The notes: generated from the letters alone by a model not told the origin. Positions 12,896 to 22,610 are shown, numbered from the stretch's first letter. The stretch is 64,000 nucleotides of DNA from Salinicola tamaricis (GCF_003006155.1 NZ_CP023559.1:3100001-3164000); one strand, 5' to 3'. Program-made: numbers and translations.

Positions 12896-13727
12896 TGCGC
12901 TGATCTTCGACTCCGGTGTCGGCGGGCTCTCGGTGAGTGCCGAGATCCGCCGTTGGTTGCCTCAGCTCGGCCTCGACTACGTCTGCGACAACGCCGCCTT
13001 GCCCTACGGCACCAAGCCCGATGCCTGGCTGGTGGCGCGTACCGTCGAGGTGTGCCTGGCGGCGTGTGCCGAGAGCCGACCGCGGGCACTGGTGATCGCC
13101 TGCAACACCGCCAGTACGCTGGCGCTGGAGGCGCTGCGCGCGCGGCTGACGGTCCCGGTGGTGGGCACGGTGCCGGCGATCAAGACCGCCGGGGAGGCCA
13201 GCCGCTCGCGGGTGATCGGCCTGCTGGCGACCAGCGCCACACTCAAGCGCTCCTATCTGCAGCGGCTGGTGACCGACTTCGCTGCTGACTGCCGCCTTGT
13301 CGGCGTCGCGGCGGATACCCTGGTGGTCGCCGCCGAGCGCAAGCTGGCCGGCGGCGAGCTCGACCCCGAGGCGCTGGCCGCGGCGCTGATGCCGCTGTGG
13401 CGCGAGCCGGCTCTGGACACGGTGGTGCTGGGGTGTACCCACTTTCCGCTGCTGCGTGCCGAGCTCGAAGCGCAGGCGCCACGTCCGATCCGCTGGATCG
13501 ACTCGGGTGCTGCGATCGCGCGCCGCCTGGGGCAGGTGCTGGATGTCGCGCCCCTGGCCGCGCCGGCGGCCACGCTGCCCGCGGTGACGACCGGCACCAG
13601 CTGGGCGACCGGCGCCGACGCCACCGGGCTGGCCACGGCGCTGGCCGGCTTCGGCTTCGCACCGCCGCGGCCTCTACCGACGGTCGCCGCGGTGCCCGCC
13701 GACACTGCTATTTCCGCTATCGATTGA
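12888..13727 (+). CDS. murI: Glutamate racemase
   Basis: Makes D-glutamate for peptidoglycan. The 279-residue protein opens with IFDSGVGGLSV and has both catalytic cysteines: C72 in VIACNTAST and C183 in VLGCTHFPLL. The PYGTKP segment is also conserved. It overlaps the upstream LysR gene by 8 bp and is followed 10 bp later by trmA, so LysR-murI-trmA looks like one transcription unit. Confidence 0.93.
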   Translation: MRDALIFDSGVGGLSVSAEIRRWLPQLGLDYVCDNAALPYGTKPDAWLVARTVEVCLAACAESRPRALVIACNTASTLALEALRARLTVPVVGTVPAIKTAGEASRSRVIGLLATSATLKRSYLQRLVTDFAADCRLVGVAADTLVVAAERKLAGGELDPEALAAALMPLWREPALDTVVLGCTHFPLLRAELEAQAPRPIRWIDSGAAIARRLGQVLDVAPLAAPAATLPAVTTGTSWATGADATGLATALAGFGFAPPRPLPTVAAVPADTAISAID

Positions 13728-13737
13728 GGAGTTTTTC

Positions 13738-14862
13738 GTGGTCATCACCACCATCGACCCGGCGCGCTATGACGCCCAGCTCGCGGCCAAGCGCGCGCGG
13801 ATCGAGCAGCAGTTCGCCGCATTCGACCCGCCGCCGCTGGAGGTCTTCGCCTCGCCGCCGATGCACTACCGCATGCGCGCCGAGTTCCGCCTCTGGCACG
13901 AGGGAGACGATCTCTACTACGCCATGTTCGAACCCGACCCGGATGCGCCGCTTCACAAGGGGCGGGTGGCCCAGAAGGTGGTCCGTGTCGATCAATTTCC
14001 GGTCGCCGGCGAGCGCATCAATGCGCTGATGCCCCAGCTGCTGGACGCCATTCGCGATGACACCACACTGCGGCGCAAGCTGTTCCAGGTCGAGTTTCTG
14101 ACCACGCTCAGCGGTGAGGCGCTGGTGACGCTGATCTACCACAAGCCGCTGGATGCCGAGTGGGAGCAGCGTGCCCGCGAGTTGCAGGCGACGCTGGGGG
14201 TGGCGCTGATCGGGCGCTCGCGCAAGCAGCGTCTGGTGCTCGAACGTGATCACGTGTGGGAGCGTCTGATGGTCGAAGGGCGCGAGTTCCACTATCAGCA
14301 GGTGGAGAACAGCTTTACCCAGCCCAACGCCGAGATCTGTCGCGCCATGCTCGGCTGGGCGCGGGATGCCACGCGCCACAGCACAGGCGATCTGGTCGAG
14401 CTCTACTGCGGCAACGGCAACTTCACCGTGGCGCTGGCGGAGAACTTCCGCCGCGTGGTCGCCACCGAGATCTCGCGGACCTCGGTGGCCTCGGCCCAGG
14501 CCAACCTCGCCGCCAACGGCATCGACAACGTGCATGTGGCGCGGATGTCGGCGGAGGAGTTCGCCCAGGCGCTGACCGGCGAGAAGCAGGGGCGCCGGGT
14601 GGCGGCGATGGCGCTCGATGCGTGCGACTTCTCCACCGTACTGGTCGACCCGCCGCGGGCCGGGCTCGATGCCGCCAGCTGTGCGCCGCTGATGGAGTAT
14701 CCGCGAATCGTCTATATTTCCTGCAACCCCGACAGTTTGGCGGTCAATCTGGCGCAGCTCACCCAGACGCACCGGATCACGCGGATGGCGCTGTTCGATC
14801 AGTTTCCCTGGACCGACCACTGCGAGTGTGGGGTCGTGCTCGAGCGCCGCGAGACGGCCTGA
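13738..14862 (+). CDS. trmA: tRNA/tmRNA (uracil-C5)-methyltransferase
   Basis: SAM-dependent enzyme making m5U54 in the T-loop of tRNAs. 374 residues, close to the E. coli length. SAM motif ELYCGNGNFTVAL lies near residue 220, DPPRAGLD near 304, and the catalytic cysteine is C329 in ISCNPDS. The initiator is GTG at 13738, after the ribosome site GAGGAG. It follows murI closely. Confidence 0.94.
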   Translation: MVITTIDPARYDAQLAAKRARIEQQFAAFDPPPLEVFASPPMHYRMRAEFRLWHEGDDLYYAMFEPDPDAPLHKGRVAQKVVRVDQFPVAGERINALMPQLLDAIRDDTTLRRKLFQVEFLTTLSGEALVTLIYHKPLDAEWEQRARELQATLGVALIGRSRKQRLVLERDHVWERLMVEGREFHYQQVENSFTQPNAEICRAMLGWARDATRHSTGDLVELYCGNGNFTVALAENFRRVVATEISRTSVASAQANLAANGIDNVHVARMSAEEFAQALTGEKQGRRVAAMALDACDFSTVLVDPPRAGLDAASCAPLMEYPRIVYISCNPDSLAVNLAQLTQTHRITRMALFDQFPWTDHCECGVVLERRETA

Positions 14863-14926
14863 ATTTGTCAAGTCGCACCGGTATCGTATGGTGGGTGTCA
14901 TGATGCGTAAGCGACATGCGTCATAA

Positions 14927-14974
14927 CGAAGCTTCAAGTGGATAGGGCGCCCCCGGGCGCTGGCGTAAGCTTCG
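14927..14974. other. Nested inverted repeat upstream of NAD-GDH
   Basis: An outer perfect 8-bp pair CGAAGCTT / AAGCTTCG (14927-14934 and 14967-14974) encloses an inner GCGCCC / GGGCGC hairpin (14947-14952 and 14955-14960). It lies 65 bp downstream of trmA and 53 bp upstream of the GDH start. No T-run follows, so a regulatory leader or operator is as likely as a terminator. Confidence 0.5.
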
Positions 14975-15027
14975 CCCCATGTGAATGCGGCCGCCATATC
15001 GACGGCCGGTGCCAGCCGAGGTGATAG

Positions 15028-18000
15028 ATGCAACACGTCGCGATCGAAGGAAAGACGGAGTTTCTTGAGCAGTTGCGGGAGAAGCTGGCGAAGCGACTTC
15101 CCGAGGAGAAGGTGAAGCGGATCACCGCCTTCGCCGAGGATCTCTACGCCACGGCGCCCTTCGAGGAGGCGGCCGACCGCCAGCTGGACGATGTCTACGG
15201 TGCCACGCTGGCTGCGTGGCACTTCATGCGCACCTTCGATCCCAGCGATGCCAAGGTCCGTATCTTCAATCCCAACTTCGAAGAGCATGGCTGGCAGTCG
15301 CCACACACCGTAGTCGCAGTGTTGCACCCGGACATGCCGTTTCTGGTCGATTCGGTGCGCATGGAGCTCAATCGTCGCGGCCTGACCCTGCATGCGATCC
15401 ACAATGCAGTGTTGGCGGTCGAGCGCGACGCTCGCCACCACGCGTTGAAGATCACCGGGCCGCGGGCCAAGGCGGCGCCGGCGTCGCGCGAGTCGCTGAT
15501 TCTGATCGAGATCGACCGCCATACCGATACGGCGACACTGGATGACCTGGAGCAGAGCCTGCACGATGTGCTGCGCGACGTGCGTACCGCGGTCACCGAT
15601 TTCGAGCCGATGTGCGACAAGCTGCGCGAGGTGATCGCCGAGCTCGAGGCCCAGCGTCCGGCGTCAGTGAGCGCGGCGGATCAGAAGGAGACGGTGGCTT
15701 TCCTCAAGTGGCTGCTCGACGAGCACTTCACCTTCCTCGGTTTCGCCGAGAGCCGGCTCTCCGGCAGCGGCGCCAAGGCGCGCGAGACGCGGGTCGAGGG
15801 CAGCGAGCTGGGGGTGCTCAAGCTCGACCAGCCGCGCTACCAGGAGTCGGTGCGTTTCGAACTCGACGAGGAGCCGGGTCCCATGCCGGCGCTGCTACGC
15901 TTCGCCAAGAGTTCACATCACGCGCGCGTGCACCGGCCGACCTATCCTGACCATATCGCCATCACCCGCCATGACAAGCAGGGCAAGGTGATCGGCGAGT
16001 GGCGCTTCTTCGGGCTGTTCACCTCGCTGGTCTACAACGAGTCGCCGCGCTCGGTGCCGGTACTGCGGCGCAAGGTGCAGGCGGTGATCGATGCCGCCGG
16101 GGTCAACCCCAAGGGCCACAACGGCAAGCTGCTGCTGCAGATTCTCGAGGTGCACCCGCGCGACGACCTGTTCCAGAGCACCATCGAAGAGTTGAGCCAG
16201 ACCGCTTTCGGCATTCTCAATATCCGTGAGCGCCGCCGCGTGCGGCTGTTCATCCGTGAGGACCGCTGCGGCCAGTTCTACTCCTGCCTGGTATTCGTCC
16301 CGCGTGACATCTTCTCCACCGATCTGCGTCTGCGCATTCAGAACCTGCTGTGCGAGGAGCTCGATGCCACCTTCGGTGACTTCAATCCCTATCTCTCGGA
16401 GTCGGTGCTGGCGCGTATCCAGTTCACCCTGCGCTTCAACGGCGACGAGCCGGTGGACTTCGATCGCCGCGCGCTGGAGAAGAAGGTCATCTTCCTGGCG
16501 CGCAACTGGCGCGAGGATCTGCACGGTGCGCTGATCGAGAGCCTGGGAGAAGAAGAGGGCAACCGCCAGGCACAGGTATTCCGCGACGCCTTCCCCGGCA
16601 GCTACCGCGACGACTTCTCGGCGCGCACCGCGGCCAATGACATCCGCCACCTGAGTGCGCTCGACGACGGCGCGCCGATCGGCGTCAGCCTCTATCATCT
16701 GGCCGAGAACAGCGCCGACAGCGTCAATCTCAAGCTCTATCACGCCGACTCGCCGATTCCGCTCTCCGATATGCTGCCGGTGCTCGAGAATCTGGGTCTG
16801 CGGGTGATCAGCGAGCGCCCTTATCATATCGATACCGAGCACCAGACCTACTGGATTCATGACTTTACCTTCGAGTATCGCGGTGTCGGTGAGGTCGATC
16901 TACGCGCAATGCGCGACAACTTCATCGACGCCTTCTCGCGGATCTGGGTGGGTGACGCCGAGAACGACGCCTACAACCGGCTGATCATCGGCGCCGGTCT
17001 CGACTGGCGGCAGGTAGCGGTGCTGCGCGCCTACGCGCGCTATCTCAAGCAGCTGCGCATCGGGCTGTCGCAGGATTACATCGCCAACACCCTGGCAGCG
17101 CATGCCGACATCACCCGCGGCCTGTCGCGGCTTTTCGAGCAGCGCTTCGCCCCGAACCTCGACGGCGACCGCGACGCCCGCTGCCAGGGGGCGGTCGACG
17201 ACCTCAATGCGCTGCTCGATCAGGTCGCCAGCCTCAACGACGACCTCTTGCTGCGGCGCTATGTCGACCTGATCCAGGCCACTGTACGCACCAACTACTT
17301 CCAGCCGCGCGAAGACGGTAGCCCCAAGGCGTACATCTCGTTCAAGCTCGAGCCGAGCAAGGTGCCGGGCATGCCCAAGCCGCGGCCGATGTTCGAAGTA
17401 TTCGTCTACTCGCCGCGGATGGAAGGGGTGCACCTGCGCGGCGGCAAGGTCGCCCGCGGCGGTCTGCGCTGGTCCGACCGCAACGAGGATTTCCGCACCG
17501 AGATTCTGGGCCTGATGAAGGCGCAGCAGGTCAAGAACTCGGTGATCGTGCCGGTCGGCGCCAAGGGTGGCTTCATCTGCAAGCGCATGCCCGAGAATGG
17601 TGACCGCGACGCCATCCAGGCCGAGGGCATCGAGTGCTACCGCCTGCTGATCCGCGGCCTGCTCGATATCACCGACAACCTCGATGGCACCGAGGTGGTG
17701 CCGCCGCAGGCGGTGGTGCGCCACGATCCTGACGACCCCTACCTGGTGGTCGCCGCGGACAAGGGCACCGCGACCTTCTCCGACTACGCCAACGCGATCT
17801 CGCTGGAGTATGACTTCTGGCTGCGTGACGCCTTCGCCTCCGGGGGCGCCCAGGGCTATGACCACAAGGGTATGGCGATTACCGCTCGCGGCGCCTGGGA
17901 GTCGGTCAAGCGCCACTTCCGCGAGATGGGCCTCAACACTCAGAAGGACGAGTTCAGCGTGCTCGGTATCGGCGACATGGCCGGTGACGTATTCGGCAAC

Positions 18001-19860
18001 GGCATGCTGCTCTCCGATAAGATCCGTCTGGTCGCTGCCTTCAACCACCGCCATATCTTCGTCGACCCGACGCCGGATGCGGCCAAGTCGTTCGCCGAAC
18101 GCAAGCGCCTGTTCGAGACGCCGCGCTCGAGCTGGTCGGACTACGACGAGCAGCTGATCTCGGAAGGCGGCGGGGTCTTCTCGCGCGATGCCAAGTCGAT
18201 CGCCATCTCGGCGCCGATGAAAAAGACCTTTGGCATTCAGGCCGACAAGTTGTCACCCAACGATCTGATCAACGCCATGCTCAAGTCGTCGGTGGATCTG
18301 ATCTGGAACGGCGGCATCGGCACCTATGTGAAAGCTCATGACGAGAGCCATGCCGACGTCGGTGACAAGGCCAACGATGGCCTGCGCATCGATGGCCGCG
18401 AGCTCAACTGTCGCGTGGTCGGCGAGGGCGGCAACTTGGGCCTGACCCAGCGCGGGCGCATGGAAGCTGCGGCCAAGGGGATTCGGGTCAACACCGACTT
18501 CATCGACAACGCCGGCGGCGTCAACTGCTCCGACCATGAGGTCAATATCAAGATCCTGCTCGACGGGATCGTCCAGCGCGGCGACATGACCGAGAAGCAG
18601 CGCAACCAGCTGCTGGTGGAGATGACCGACGAGGTTGGCGAGCTGGTGGTGCGCGACAACTACCGCCAGACCCAGGCGCTGTCGCTTGCCGAGCTGCAGT
18701 CGCTGGAGGGGATGGGGCCATATCGGCGCTTCATCAACGAACTCGAAGCGGCCGGTAGTCTCGACCGCGAGCTCGAGTTCCTGCCCAGTGACGAACAGCT
18801 CGGCGAGCGCAGCAACGCCGACGGCGGGCTCACTCTGCCCGAGCTGAGCGTGCTGATCTCCTACGCCAAGAGCACGCTGAAGAGCGATCTGATCGCCGCC
18901 GAGCTGCCCAACGACCCGCAGCTGCAGCAGCACGTGGCCAAGGCGTTCCCGGTGACATTGACCGAGCGGTTTGCCGACGATCTCTCCCAGCACCGCCTGA
19001 AGCGTGAAATCGTCGCCACCCAGATCGCCAATGACCTGGTCGACCACATGGGCATCACCTTCGTGCGTCAGCTGCGCGACTCCACCGGCGCATCCAGGGT
19101 CGAGATCGCCCAGGCCTACGTGATCGCCCGCGACAGCTTTGGCTTCAACCGCTTGTGGGAGCAGATCGAGGCACTCGACTACCGCGTCGAGAGCCAGGTC
19201 CAGTACCGCATGATGCTCGACCTGATGCGCCTGATGCGGCGTGCCACGCGCTGGTTCCTGCGCCATCGCGGTGCGCTCAGCGTCAAGGAGTGCGTGGAGC
19301 AGTTCGCGCCCCAGTTGACCCAGTTGCAGGAGGATATCGGCAACCGGCTCAAGGGCGACGAGCGCGAGGCCTGGGAAGGTCGCCGCGACGAGCTGATCGA
19401 GGCCGGTGTACCCAAGGCTCAGGCCGCGGTAGTGGCCGCCGCGCCAAGCCTTTATGCCGGGCTGGGTATCATCCAGGCGGCACGCGTCAGTGGCGAGAAG
19501 CTCAAGCGCGTGGCCGAGGTCTACTACGCCATCGGTCACCAGCTGGAGCTGCCGTGGATGACGCGCCAGATCAACGCCCTCGAGGTGCGTGACAGTTGGC
19601 AGATGCAGGCGCGGGAAACGTTTCGCGACGACCTCGACCGTCAGCAGCTGGCGCTGACGGTGAAGGTGCTGAGCATGAGCGACGCGCCGCGCGAGGTGGA
19701 GGCGCGGGTGACCCGTTGGGAGGAGCAGCACGCGTCCCTGTTCGAGCGCTGGAATGCGCTGCTGGGTGAGATCAATGCCGGCACCCAGGTGAGCTTCGCG
19801 CTGATTGCGGTGGCGATCCGCGAGCTGGTCGATCTTGCCGAGAGCGAGAGCGACGGCTAA
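15028..19860 (+). CDS. gdhB: NAD-specific glutamate dehydrogenase, large (about 180 kDa) type
   Basis: Catabolic enzyme converting glutamate to 2-oxoglutarate and ammonium. At 1610 residues it matches the large GDH class of Pseudomonas and Halomonas. A long N-terminal regulatory part precedes the catalytic core, where GGLRWSDRNEDFRTEILGLMKAQQVKNSVIVPVGAKGGF lies near residues 811-850 and the Rossmann region LGIGDMAGDVFGNGML near 980. The C-terminal third is helical. The ATG at 15028 follows GAGGTGATAG. The gene is intact over 4.8 kb, in contrast to the broken frames elsewhere. The nested hairpin at 14927-14974 may affect expression. Confidence 0.95.
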   Translation: MQHVAIEGKTEFLEQLREKLAKRLPEEKVKRITAFAEDLYATAPFEEAADRQLDDVYGATLAAWHFMRTFDPSDAKVRIFNPNFEEHGWQSPHTVVAVLHPDMPFLVDSVRMELNRRGLTLHAIHNAVLAVERDARHHALKITGPRAKAAPASRESLILIEIDRHTDTATLDDLEQSLHDVLRDVRTAVTDFEPMCDKLREVIAELEAQRPASVSAADQKETVAFLKWLLDEHFTFLGFAESRLSGSGAKARETRVEGSELGVLKLDQPRYQESVRFELDEEPGPMPALLRFAKSSHHARVHRPTYPDHIAITRHDKQGKVIGEWRFFGLFTSLVYNESPRSVPVLRRKVQAVIDAAGVNPKGHNGKLLLQILEVHPRDDLFQSTIEELSQTAFGILNIRERRRVRLFIREDRCGQFYSCLVFVPRDIFSTDLRLRIQNLLCEELDATFGDFNPYLSESVLARIQFTLRFNGDEPVDFDRRALEKKVIFLARNWREDLHGALIESLGEEEGNRQAQVFRDAFPGSYRDDFSARTAANDIRHLSALDDGAPIGVSLYHLAENSADSVNLKLYHADSPIPLSDMLPVLENLGLRVISERPYHIDTEHQTYWIHDFTFEYRGVGEVDLRAMRDNFIDAFSRIWVGDAENDAYNRLIIGAGLDWRQVAVLRAYARYLKQLRIGLSQDYIANTLAAHADITRGLSRLFEQRFAPNLDGDRDARCQGAVDDLNALLDQVASLNDDLLLRRYVDLIQATVRTNYFQPREDGSPKAYISFKLEPSKVPGMPKPRPMFEVFVYSPRMEGVHLRGGKVARGGLRWSDRNEDFRTEILGLMKAQQVKNSVIVPVGAKGGFICKRMPENGDRDAIQAEGIECYRLLIRGLLDITDNLDGTEVVPPQAVVRHDPDDPYLVVAADKGTATFSDYANAISLEYDFWLRDAFASGGAQGYDHKGMAITARGAWESVKRHFREMGLNTQKDEFSVLGIGDMAGDVFGNGMLLSDKIRLVAAFNHRHIFVDPTPDAAKSFAERKRLFETPRSSWSDYDEQLISEGGGVFSRDAKSIAISAPMKKTFGIQADKLSPNDLINAMLKSSVDLIWNGGIGTYVKAHDESHADVGDKANDGLRIDGRELNCRVVGEGGNLGLTQRGRMEAAAKGIRVNTDFIDNAGGVNCSDHEVNIKILLDGIVQRGDMTEKQRNQLLVEMTDEVGELVVRDNYRQTQALSLAELQSLEGMGPYRRFINELEAAGSLDRELEFLPSDEQLGERSNADGGLTLPELSVLISYAKSTLKSDLIAAELPNDPQLQQHVAKAFPVTLTERFADDLSQHRLKREIVATQIANDLVDHMGITFVRQLRDSTGASRVEIAQAYVIARDSFGFNRLWEQIEALDYRVESQVQYRMMLDLMRLMRRATRWFLRHRGALSVKECVEQFAPQLTQLQEDIGNRLKGDEREAWEGRRDELIEAGVPKAQAAVVAAAPSLYAGLGIIQAARVSGEKLKRVAEVYYAIGHQLELPWMTRQINALEVRDSWQMQARETFRDDLDRQQLALTVKVLSMSDAPREVEARVTRWEEQHASLFERWNALLGEINAGTQVSFALIAVAIRELVDLAESESDG

Positions 19861-20278
19861 GGTGGCAGCGGGCCGGCGCGCGCCAGTACGCGCCGGCTCC
19901 CGACTTGAAAAATGGTTTGAAAAAGCGGTTTGAAAAAGTGAGCTGAACGGGGCGCTGGTCGATCTCCCCGCCAGCCATCACGCATCGTCACAGGCGCTTG
20001 CCGGAAAACCTTTTTAGGCATGGTTTGAGAAGTCGGCGCGCGAAGTCCAGACAAGGCAAAAATTGGCGAAAGGGCGGAGTTTACACGGTGTAAATGAGCA
20101 TGTGACTCGCTGCTCTCGCCCTTCGGGCCGTCCTACGGACGTTCTGCACGAGGTTCAGTGAGCCAATTTTTTACGCAGTATGGACGAGCGCAGTACTTTT
20201 CAGACCTGCCTAAGGTGTTCTGGCAAGCGCCTCTGTTATGCTGCAGCCATCCGCAGGCAGTCAACGCAGAGAGGCCCC
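19861..20278. other. Intergenic region between NAD-GDH and the duplicated secreted protein
   Basis: 418 bp without a gene. It contains three direct copies of a TTTGAAAAA-like unit at about 19909-19938 and then the larger dispersed element described separately at 20055-20210. The ribosome site for the next gene (GAGAGG) is at about 20269-20274. Confidence 0.6.
20055..20210. repeat. Dispersed intergenic element with nested inverted repeats
   Basis: An AAAAATTGGC arm (about 20057-20067) pairs with GCCAATTTTT (about 20162-20171). Inside are AAGGGCG / CGCCCTT arms and a TTTACAC / GTGTAAA palindrome. The right end carries the GTATGGACGAGCGCAG core shared with 9595-9623. The structure suggests a mobile or processed intergenic repeat rather than a gene. 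I recall similar sequences between Halomonas genes but cannot verify that here. Confidence 0.6.
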
Positions 20279-21376
20279 ATGAAGTATCGCGCGTTTTCCA
20301 CCCTTATCGTGGCCGTCGGTGTCGCCACCGCCATGCCCGCCATGGCGCAGAGCGAGGCGCTCAAGCAGGCGCAGGCCGCGGCCGCCAAGGTCGACCTGAC
20401 CAGCTTCTTCAAGTCCAGCTCCGACGCCCGCAGCCAGAGCTTCTTCTTCGGTGGCGTGCAGCAGCACCCGTTCACCGTCGACGAGGCCGGCCGCTACCGC
20501 TTCACCAGCTCGACCCTGCCGGGCGAATCCCAGGATTATCGCATCAAGGCCACGCTGATCGACGTCAACGGTAATGTCCTGGCCAAGAGCAGCGGGCTCG
20601 GCAACACCGGGGGGCTGGAGATGGAGCAGCGGCTCGAACCGGGCAACTACACGCTGCAGGTCTCGGGGCAGAAGTTCGGCAGTACCAAGACTGGCGGTAA
20701 CAGCTTCAACATCCAGGTCGACGCGCTGGATGCCAGCGGCAAGGTGATCGCCGCCGACCAGGGCGGCGTCGATAATGGCGGTGGCATCATGTTTGGTGGC
20801 CCCGGCAGCAGCGGCCGTACCACCGCCTTCGTCGACGACAAGGACGACGTGGCGACGCTCAGCGCGCCGGGACGTGAAGCGGCCAGTGCGGTTGCCGGTG
20901 GCGCGGCCGCTGGCGCCAGCGAAGCCGCGCCCAAGGGCCCCGACTTCGGCACCGCCAATACCGGCTCGGCGGCCAAGCCGGCGACTGCAGGGCAGGCCAG
21001 CGCGCCGACCGGCGCCTCCGCCCGCGAGCGTCAGCAGGCGCCGCTGCCGAGCAGCTTCGACGAGATCGTCGCCGACATCAAGGTGCTGCAGGAGGGTGAG
21101 GTACTCACCTTCGATGTCGCCCAGGCCGGCACGGTTTCTGTCACCAGCTCGACCTTCCCCGGTCATGAAGGCAGCTTCCGCCTTCAGGCCAAGGTGCTCG
21201 ATGCCGATGGGCGCACGGTGGCCGACGAGGGGTCGCTGGCCGATGGCAACTTCGCTATCGAGACCGTGCTCCAGCCCGGCCGCTATCGGGTCTGGGTCAA
21301 GGGTCAACGGTTCGGCTCGGCGATGAACTCGGTCAACAACTACACCCTGCGCGTACAGCAGCTCGACGCGCGCTGA
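20279..21376 (+). CDS. Secreted protein with two copies of an unrecognised beta-rich domain
   Basis: 365 residues. The signal peptide is MKYRAFSTLIVAVGVATAMPAMAQ, cleaved after AMA. A domain at about residues 62-151 and another at about 275-363 are clearly homologous: both have F.V..AG...TSST.PG......R..A...D..G, an L.PG.Y...V.GQ.FGS segment, then N...VQ.LD. They are joined by an Ala/Gly/Ser-rich linker of about 120 residues. The shape recalls bacterial pre-peptidase C-terminal (PPC-like) domains, but I do not recognise the family and assign no function. Start ATG 20279 is chosen for the signal peptide; an in-frame upstream ATG at 20180 lies in the repeat element. A hairpin follows the gene. 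Confidence 0.8.
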   Translation: MKYRAFSTLIVAVGVATAMPAMAQSEALKQAQAAAAKVDLTSFFKSSSDARSQSFFFGGVQQHPFTVDEAGRYRFTSSTLPGESQDYRIKATLIDVNGNVLAKSSGLGNTGGLEMEQRLEPGNYTLQVSGQKFGSTKTGGNSFNIQVDALDASGKVIAADQGGVDNGGGIMFGGPGSSGRTTAFVDDKDDVATLSAPGREAASAVAGGAAAGASEAAPKGPDFGTANTGSAAKPATAGQASAPTGASARERQQAPLPSSFDEIVADIKVLQEGEVLTFDVAQAGTVSVTSSTFPGHEGSFRLQAKVLDADGRTVADEGSLADGNFAIETVLQPGRYRVWVKGQRFGSAMNSVNNYTLRVQQLDAR

Positions 21377-21423
21377 GCGACACTCGGGAGGCGGGCCCGT
21401 CCCCGTTCCCCCACCTCGCTTGC

Positions 21424-21448
21424 GAAACCCGGCCCTGTGCCGGGTTTC
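21424..21448 (+). terminator. Hairpin after the duplicated secreted protein gene
   Basis: Perfect 10-bp stem GAAACCCGGC / GCCGGGTTTC (21424-21433, 21438-21447 approx.), 5-nt loop, 47 bp after the stop. The T-run is within the stem only, so termination strength is uncertain. Confidence 0.6.
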
Positions 21449-21578
21449 GGCGTGATGGGGTGGCGGCGGTGGGCCATGTCTTCTGGCCGCCGGGCGTGCG
21501 CGGTTCGTCTCGCCACCCCCAGTTGGGATATACTCGCTCGCCGCTGTCGATCCCTTTTGCCACCGACGAGACCTCTCC

Positions 21579-22610
21579 ATGTACCCCGTCGTTCGTTCTC
21601 TGCTGTTCCGGCTCGAGCCGGAGACCGCGCATCGTGTCACGCTGACTGCTCTGGATGCGGCGCATCGGCTGCGCCTGTCGGGACTGCTCGGCGATGCCGA
21701 CAGCTCGGGTGAACCGGTGGAGGTAATGGGGCTTTCCTTCGCCAACCGTATCGGGCTGGCGGCGGGGCTGGACAAGAACGCCGAGCATCTGGATGCCCTG
21801 GGAGCGCTGGGGTTCGGCTTTGTCGAGGTGGGCACGACCACGCCCAAGCCGCAGTCGGGCAATCCGCGCCCACGGCTGTTCCGGCTCACCGGCCCCCAGG
21901 CGATCATCAATCGCATGGGGTTCAACAACACCGGGGTCGACCAGTTGGTCGCCAACGTGCGCAAGAGTCGCTATCGCGGCATCATCGGCATCAATATCGG
22001 CAAGAACCTGACCACGCCTGTGGAGCGTGCGGTCGACGACTATGTGACCTGTCTGCGCAAGGTCCACGCTGCGGCGCATTACGTTACCGTCAATATCTCT
22101 TCGCCCAACACCCCGGGGTTGCGCAATCTGCAGTTCGGTGAGCATCTCGACGGTCTGCTCGGGGCGCTCAAGGAGGAGGCCGTGCGGCTGGACGCGGAGC
22201 AGGGGCGCCACGTGCCGCTGGCGGTGAAGATCGCCCCGGACATGACCCGCGAGGAGATCGCACTGGTCGCACGCACGCTCACCGACAACGAGATCGATGC
22301 GGTGATTGCCACCAATACGACGGTGTCGCGTGAGAACGTGACCGGCATGCCGCATGCCCACGAAGCGGGCGGGCTCTCCGGGGCGCCGCTGTTCGCCAGC
22401 TCGACCGCGGTAGTGCGCGAACTGCGTCGGCTGCTGCCGACTCTGCCGATCATCGGTGCCGGTGGCATCGATAGCGGCGTTCGGGCGAGCGAGAAGTGTC
22501 AGGCAGGCGCGGATCTGGTGCAGCTCTACACCGGCTTCATCTATCGCGGGCCGGAGCTGATCGGGGAGTGTATTCGCGCGACCGGAAACAGCAGCGCGGC
22601 ATCTGCCTGA
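21579..22610 (+). CDS. pyrD: Dihydroorotate dehydrogenase (quinone), class 2
   Basis: Membrane-associated FMN enzyme of pyrimidine synthesis that passes electrons to quinone. 343 residues. The N-terminal amphipathic helix typical of class 2 (MYPVVRSLLFRLEPETAH), NRIGLAAGLDKN, MGFNNTG and NISSPNTPGLR with the catalytic Ser are present. ATNTTVSR and IGAGGIDSG bind FMN phosphate. Convergent with rmf, as in other gammaproteobacteria where these genes are neighbours. Confidence 0.95.
   Translation: MYPVVRSLLFRLEPETAHRVTLTALDAAHRLRLSGLLGDADSSGEPVEVMGLSFANRIGLAAGLDKNAEHLDALGALGFGFVEVGTTTPKPQSGNPRPRLFRLTGPQAIINRMGFNNTGVDQLVANVRKSRYRGIIGINIGKNLTTPVERAVDDYVTCLRKVHAAAHYVTVNISSPNTPGLRNLQFGEHLDGLLGALKEEAVRLDAEQGRHVPLAVKIAPDMTREEIALVARTLTDNEIDAVIATNTTVSRENVTGMPHAHEAGGLSGAPLFASSTAVVRELRRLLPTLPIIGAGGIDSGVRASEKCQAGADLVQLYTGFIYRGPELIGECIRATGNSSAASA

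Noticed and set aside
13717..15564. 615-residue open frame antisense to trmA and NAD-GDH
   Set aside because: It runs through two genes and an intergenic region with no recognisable motif; codon shadow.
18253..19731. 492-residue open frame antisense to NAD-GDH
   Set aside because: Shadow frame of the GDH gene.
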